From the NCBI GenBank assembly GCA_021397845.1, contig CM038048.1, positions 28,766,727 to 28,830,726 on the forward strand: a DNA stretch of 64,000 bases, in the 5' to 3' direction. Positions 61,977-64,000 of the stretch are shown piece after piece; the stretch's first letter is position 1, and each line of letters opens with the position of its first letter. This DNA comes from Areca catechu. Lineage: Eukaryota; Streptophyta; Magnoliopsida; Arecales; Arecaceae. The position numbers and the translations under genes were made by a program. A model generated the notes under the pieces. The model was not told where the DNA came from. It worked only from the letters and a program-made list of their open reading frames with translations, and searched no databases.

Positions 61977-64000
61977 TGTTGCCCAGTATGCAACCCAAGA
62001 GGGGGGGTGAATTGGGTCTCTAAAAATTTAACAAACTTAATTTTACTTGATACTAACCAATGCAATCCAATTCAACAAATATATTAGAAAGGTACTATCA
62101 ATTCAATTGTAATGCTCTAAAATAAAAGTGCAGCGAAAATAAAGAGCATTAAGTAAAGAGCAAGGAGAGAGAGATCAAGCAATCACAAAGATCAAGAGCT
62201 ATAATGGTTCAGTGCTATCCAATGCACCTACATCCACTCCCCAAGATTTCCTTGAGAATTCACTATAATCATAACCGATTACAGCTGATTAGTTTTCTGG
62301 GCTCACTAATCAAAACCCGACTTATTTTTACAAGGCTCACAAGTCAAAACCTCACCTGGTTTTACGGGCTAACCAAGAACCTAATTGGTTTTCACAAGGC
62401 TAACTAACAACCTCCCTTGGTTTTCCGGGCTAACCAAGAACCTTAGTGGTTTTGCGGGCTAACCACCAACCAAATTAGTTTTTTAAGGCTCACCAATAAC
62501 CTCATTTGGTTTTACAATAGGCTAACCAAGAACCCTTACAAGAAATATGATTTAAAAGTAAAGAACCAATATAAGCTTTCTAAAACAAAGCGGATTTCTC
62601 TTTATAGCTCGATGTAGAGTTGCTTTAAACATGTTGAAGCCTTTTGAATGCCCAAGAATGGATGATCTTCAATGCTCTTGAAGGATCTTGAATGCTTGGA
62701 GGCTTCCTTTAACTTGAGAGTGGTTGAAACTTCAATGAATAGGAGTTAAAGCTTACTTTTCTTCTCTCTTCTCAAAACTCTTTAATGTTCTTCAACATAT
62801 TTTTTTTGATTTGATTTGGAGCATATAAATACCTTCACAAGGCCTCAAAACCGATTTCTAGCCGTTAAACTTGAAAAACTAGCCGTTGGGGGCAATTTGG
62901 GCGAGTTATGCATTTGAAAAATCTAGCCATTATTGTTGCCAGAACTTCATGTGTCGCACTTCAGGCTGTGAGTCGACACATAAGGTCGATACTTAATCTT
63001 CTTGAGTTGATACTTAGTTCAAATTGCTCCATTCAGATTCTCTGGAAATCTCAGATGTGTCGACACTTTCTTGTTAAGTCGACACCTTGAGTCGACACCT
63101 TGCTTCCATGTGTCAACACTTCAGCTGTTCCTTCAACTTCTACAAGTTCTGTGGCTTGAAAGTCTCAGGCGATGTGTTGATCCATGTGTTGACACTTTGA
63201 GTTGACACTTCAGGTTCATGTGTTGACACTTCATATATGCCATTTAAAACATTGCTGCATACCGGCCTGAGTCGACACTTCATCTCCATGTATCGACACT
63301 GCATATCATGTGTCGACACTTTGAGTCGGCACTTCTCTGAAAACTTCACAAAAAGTGCTGAATTTGAGCTGGAACATATTTCCATTTGTCTTAGCCATCC
63401 AATCAACCAACTCTTGAGTGTCCAAGTCTTCTTTGAGCAATCTTTTCGTTCAAACTTGGCTTCTTCAAAACAATTGGGCTTCTTCAAGTTTTGTAGGCAC
63501 CTTTTCAATAGAAACATACTGGTAGATATAGAACTCTACACCATGGTTTACACTCCAGCATAGCAAGAAGTACCAATCAACTGGAATATTTGTTAGCATC
63601 AAGCAATAACCACTAAAATTCTACTCAAAGAGGCAAATCTCAAGGATAGCTGAGGAAATCAAATAAATTTTGATTTAGCAATAATTGTAACACTTTCCTT
63701 AAAGATCATCAAATACAACCATTACTCCTTAATTGGTCTATATTAGAAAATGACACAAAATCTGACACACAAACAAACCCTATGCTTTTCTCCTAGCATC
63801 ATAAAAACTGAAATAGATAATTTTCAAACTAATACTTCCAAAAGTTGAAATTAAGATTAAAATATATCTTTCTGAAAGAAAAAAGTTGATAGCTTTTCAT
63901 GCAATGGTCTTACAAAAGTAAAATTGATTCATCAAAAAAAATCAAAGGCTTGACCAGTCCAAACCTAGGCCATAGGTCACTCCAACATATTGTTCTTAGC
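61977..64000 (-). repeat. Sire-2: Sirevirus-like LTR, running off the window
   Basis: The left edge TGTTGCCCAGTATGCAACCC and following 'aagagggggggtgaattgggtc' parallel the Sire-1 LTR edge (12242), and the same 'ggctcacaagt...ggttttcac' filler and palindrome cluster follow. It is clearly a different, older subfamily. The other LTR edge (…TGGAGCCAACA in Sire-1) was not found, so the boundary lies beyond 64000 or is eroded. Orientation is inferred from Sire-1. 63340-64000 has no further feature I can name. Confidence 0.6.
62948..63335. repeat. Degenerate TGTCGACACTT palindrome cluster in Sire-2
   Basis: About fifteen degenerate copies of the Sire-1 motif: TGTCGACACTT, GAGTCGACACTT, and decayed TGTTGACACTT, TGTCAACACTT and TATCGACACT. 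Arms beyond the 10-bp GTGTCGACAC core are mostly lost. Confidence 0.85.

Overview
The window is plant nuclear DNA, made almost entirely of nested and decayed LTR retrotransposons. I see no host protein-coding gene, rRNA, tRNA gene or CRISPR array. Evidence for a flowering plant: Ty1/copia elements including a Sirevirus-type element with an env-like third ORF, Ty3/gypsy chromoviruses with integrase chromodomains, and primer-binding sites that all match plant initiator-methionine tRNA. The species cannot be read from the sequence. A monocot with a large repetitive genome is only a guess.

Layout (my names). 1-8045: Ch-1, an outer chromovirus (+) with its 5' LTR off the left edge, split by Ch-2 (601-5475, +). 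8046-8521: chromovirus LTR scrap (-). 8522-10728: an old LTR-type relic carrying a 90-bp tandem repeat. From 10729 runs Co-A, a Ty1/copia element (+). It was hit four times: by Sire-1 (12242-23248, -) in its 5' LTR, Ch-4 (24679-33940, -) in its leader, Ch-5 (35395-41350, -) at the gag/protease boundary, and Ch-6 (41857-44979, +) in the protease/integrase region. Ch-6 was then hit by Co-B (Ty1/copia, 44980-54743, +), whose 3' LTR abuts Ch-7 (54744-61412, -). 61413-61976 is unassigned. 61977-64000 is the edge of a second Sirevirus-like LTR (Sire-2). Target-site duplications support Sire-1 (AAAAG), Ch-4 (CCTCA), Ch-5 (TCATA) and, with one mismatch, Ch-2.

Functional state. No element has an intact coding set. 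Ch-4 alone retains all chromovirus domains (gag, protease, RT, RNase H, integrase, chromodomain). Ch-2, Ch-5 and Ch-7 are non-autonomous: they lack protease and RT but share the same fusion of a gag/acidic linker to a fragment of the integrase core. They look like one family mobilised in trans by a partner such as Ch-4. Catalytic positions are damaged in Sire-1 (RT YVDD to YVND), Co-B (integrase Glu to Lys, several stops) and Ch-4 (protease Asp to Asn). Many lesions are C-to-T or G-to-A, as expected in methylated DNA.

Most unusual signals. (i) The leaders of Co-A and Co-B each carry four hairpins of identical architecture, with an invariant inner stem and internal loop but a different, still complementary, outer stem in each unit. 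(ii) A 110-150-bp leader module is shared by the Ty1/copia and the Ty3/gypsy elements. (iii) The Sirevirus LTRs hold arrays of a 16-bp perfect palindrome. (iv) The Co-B LTRs hold a 23-bp inverted repeat just upstream of the TATA box, with a compensatory change between the two LTR copies.
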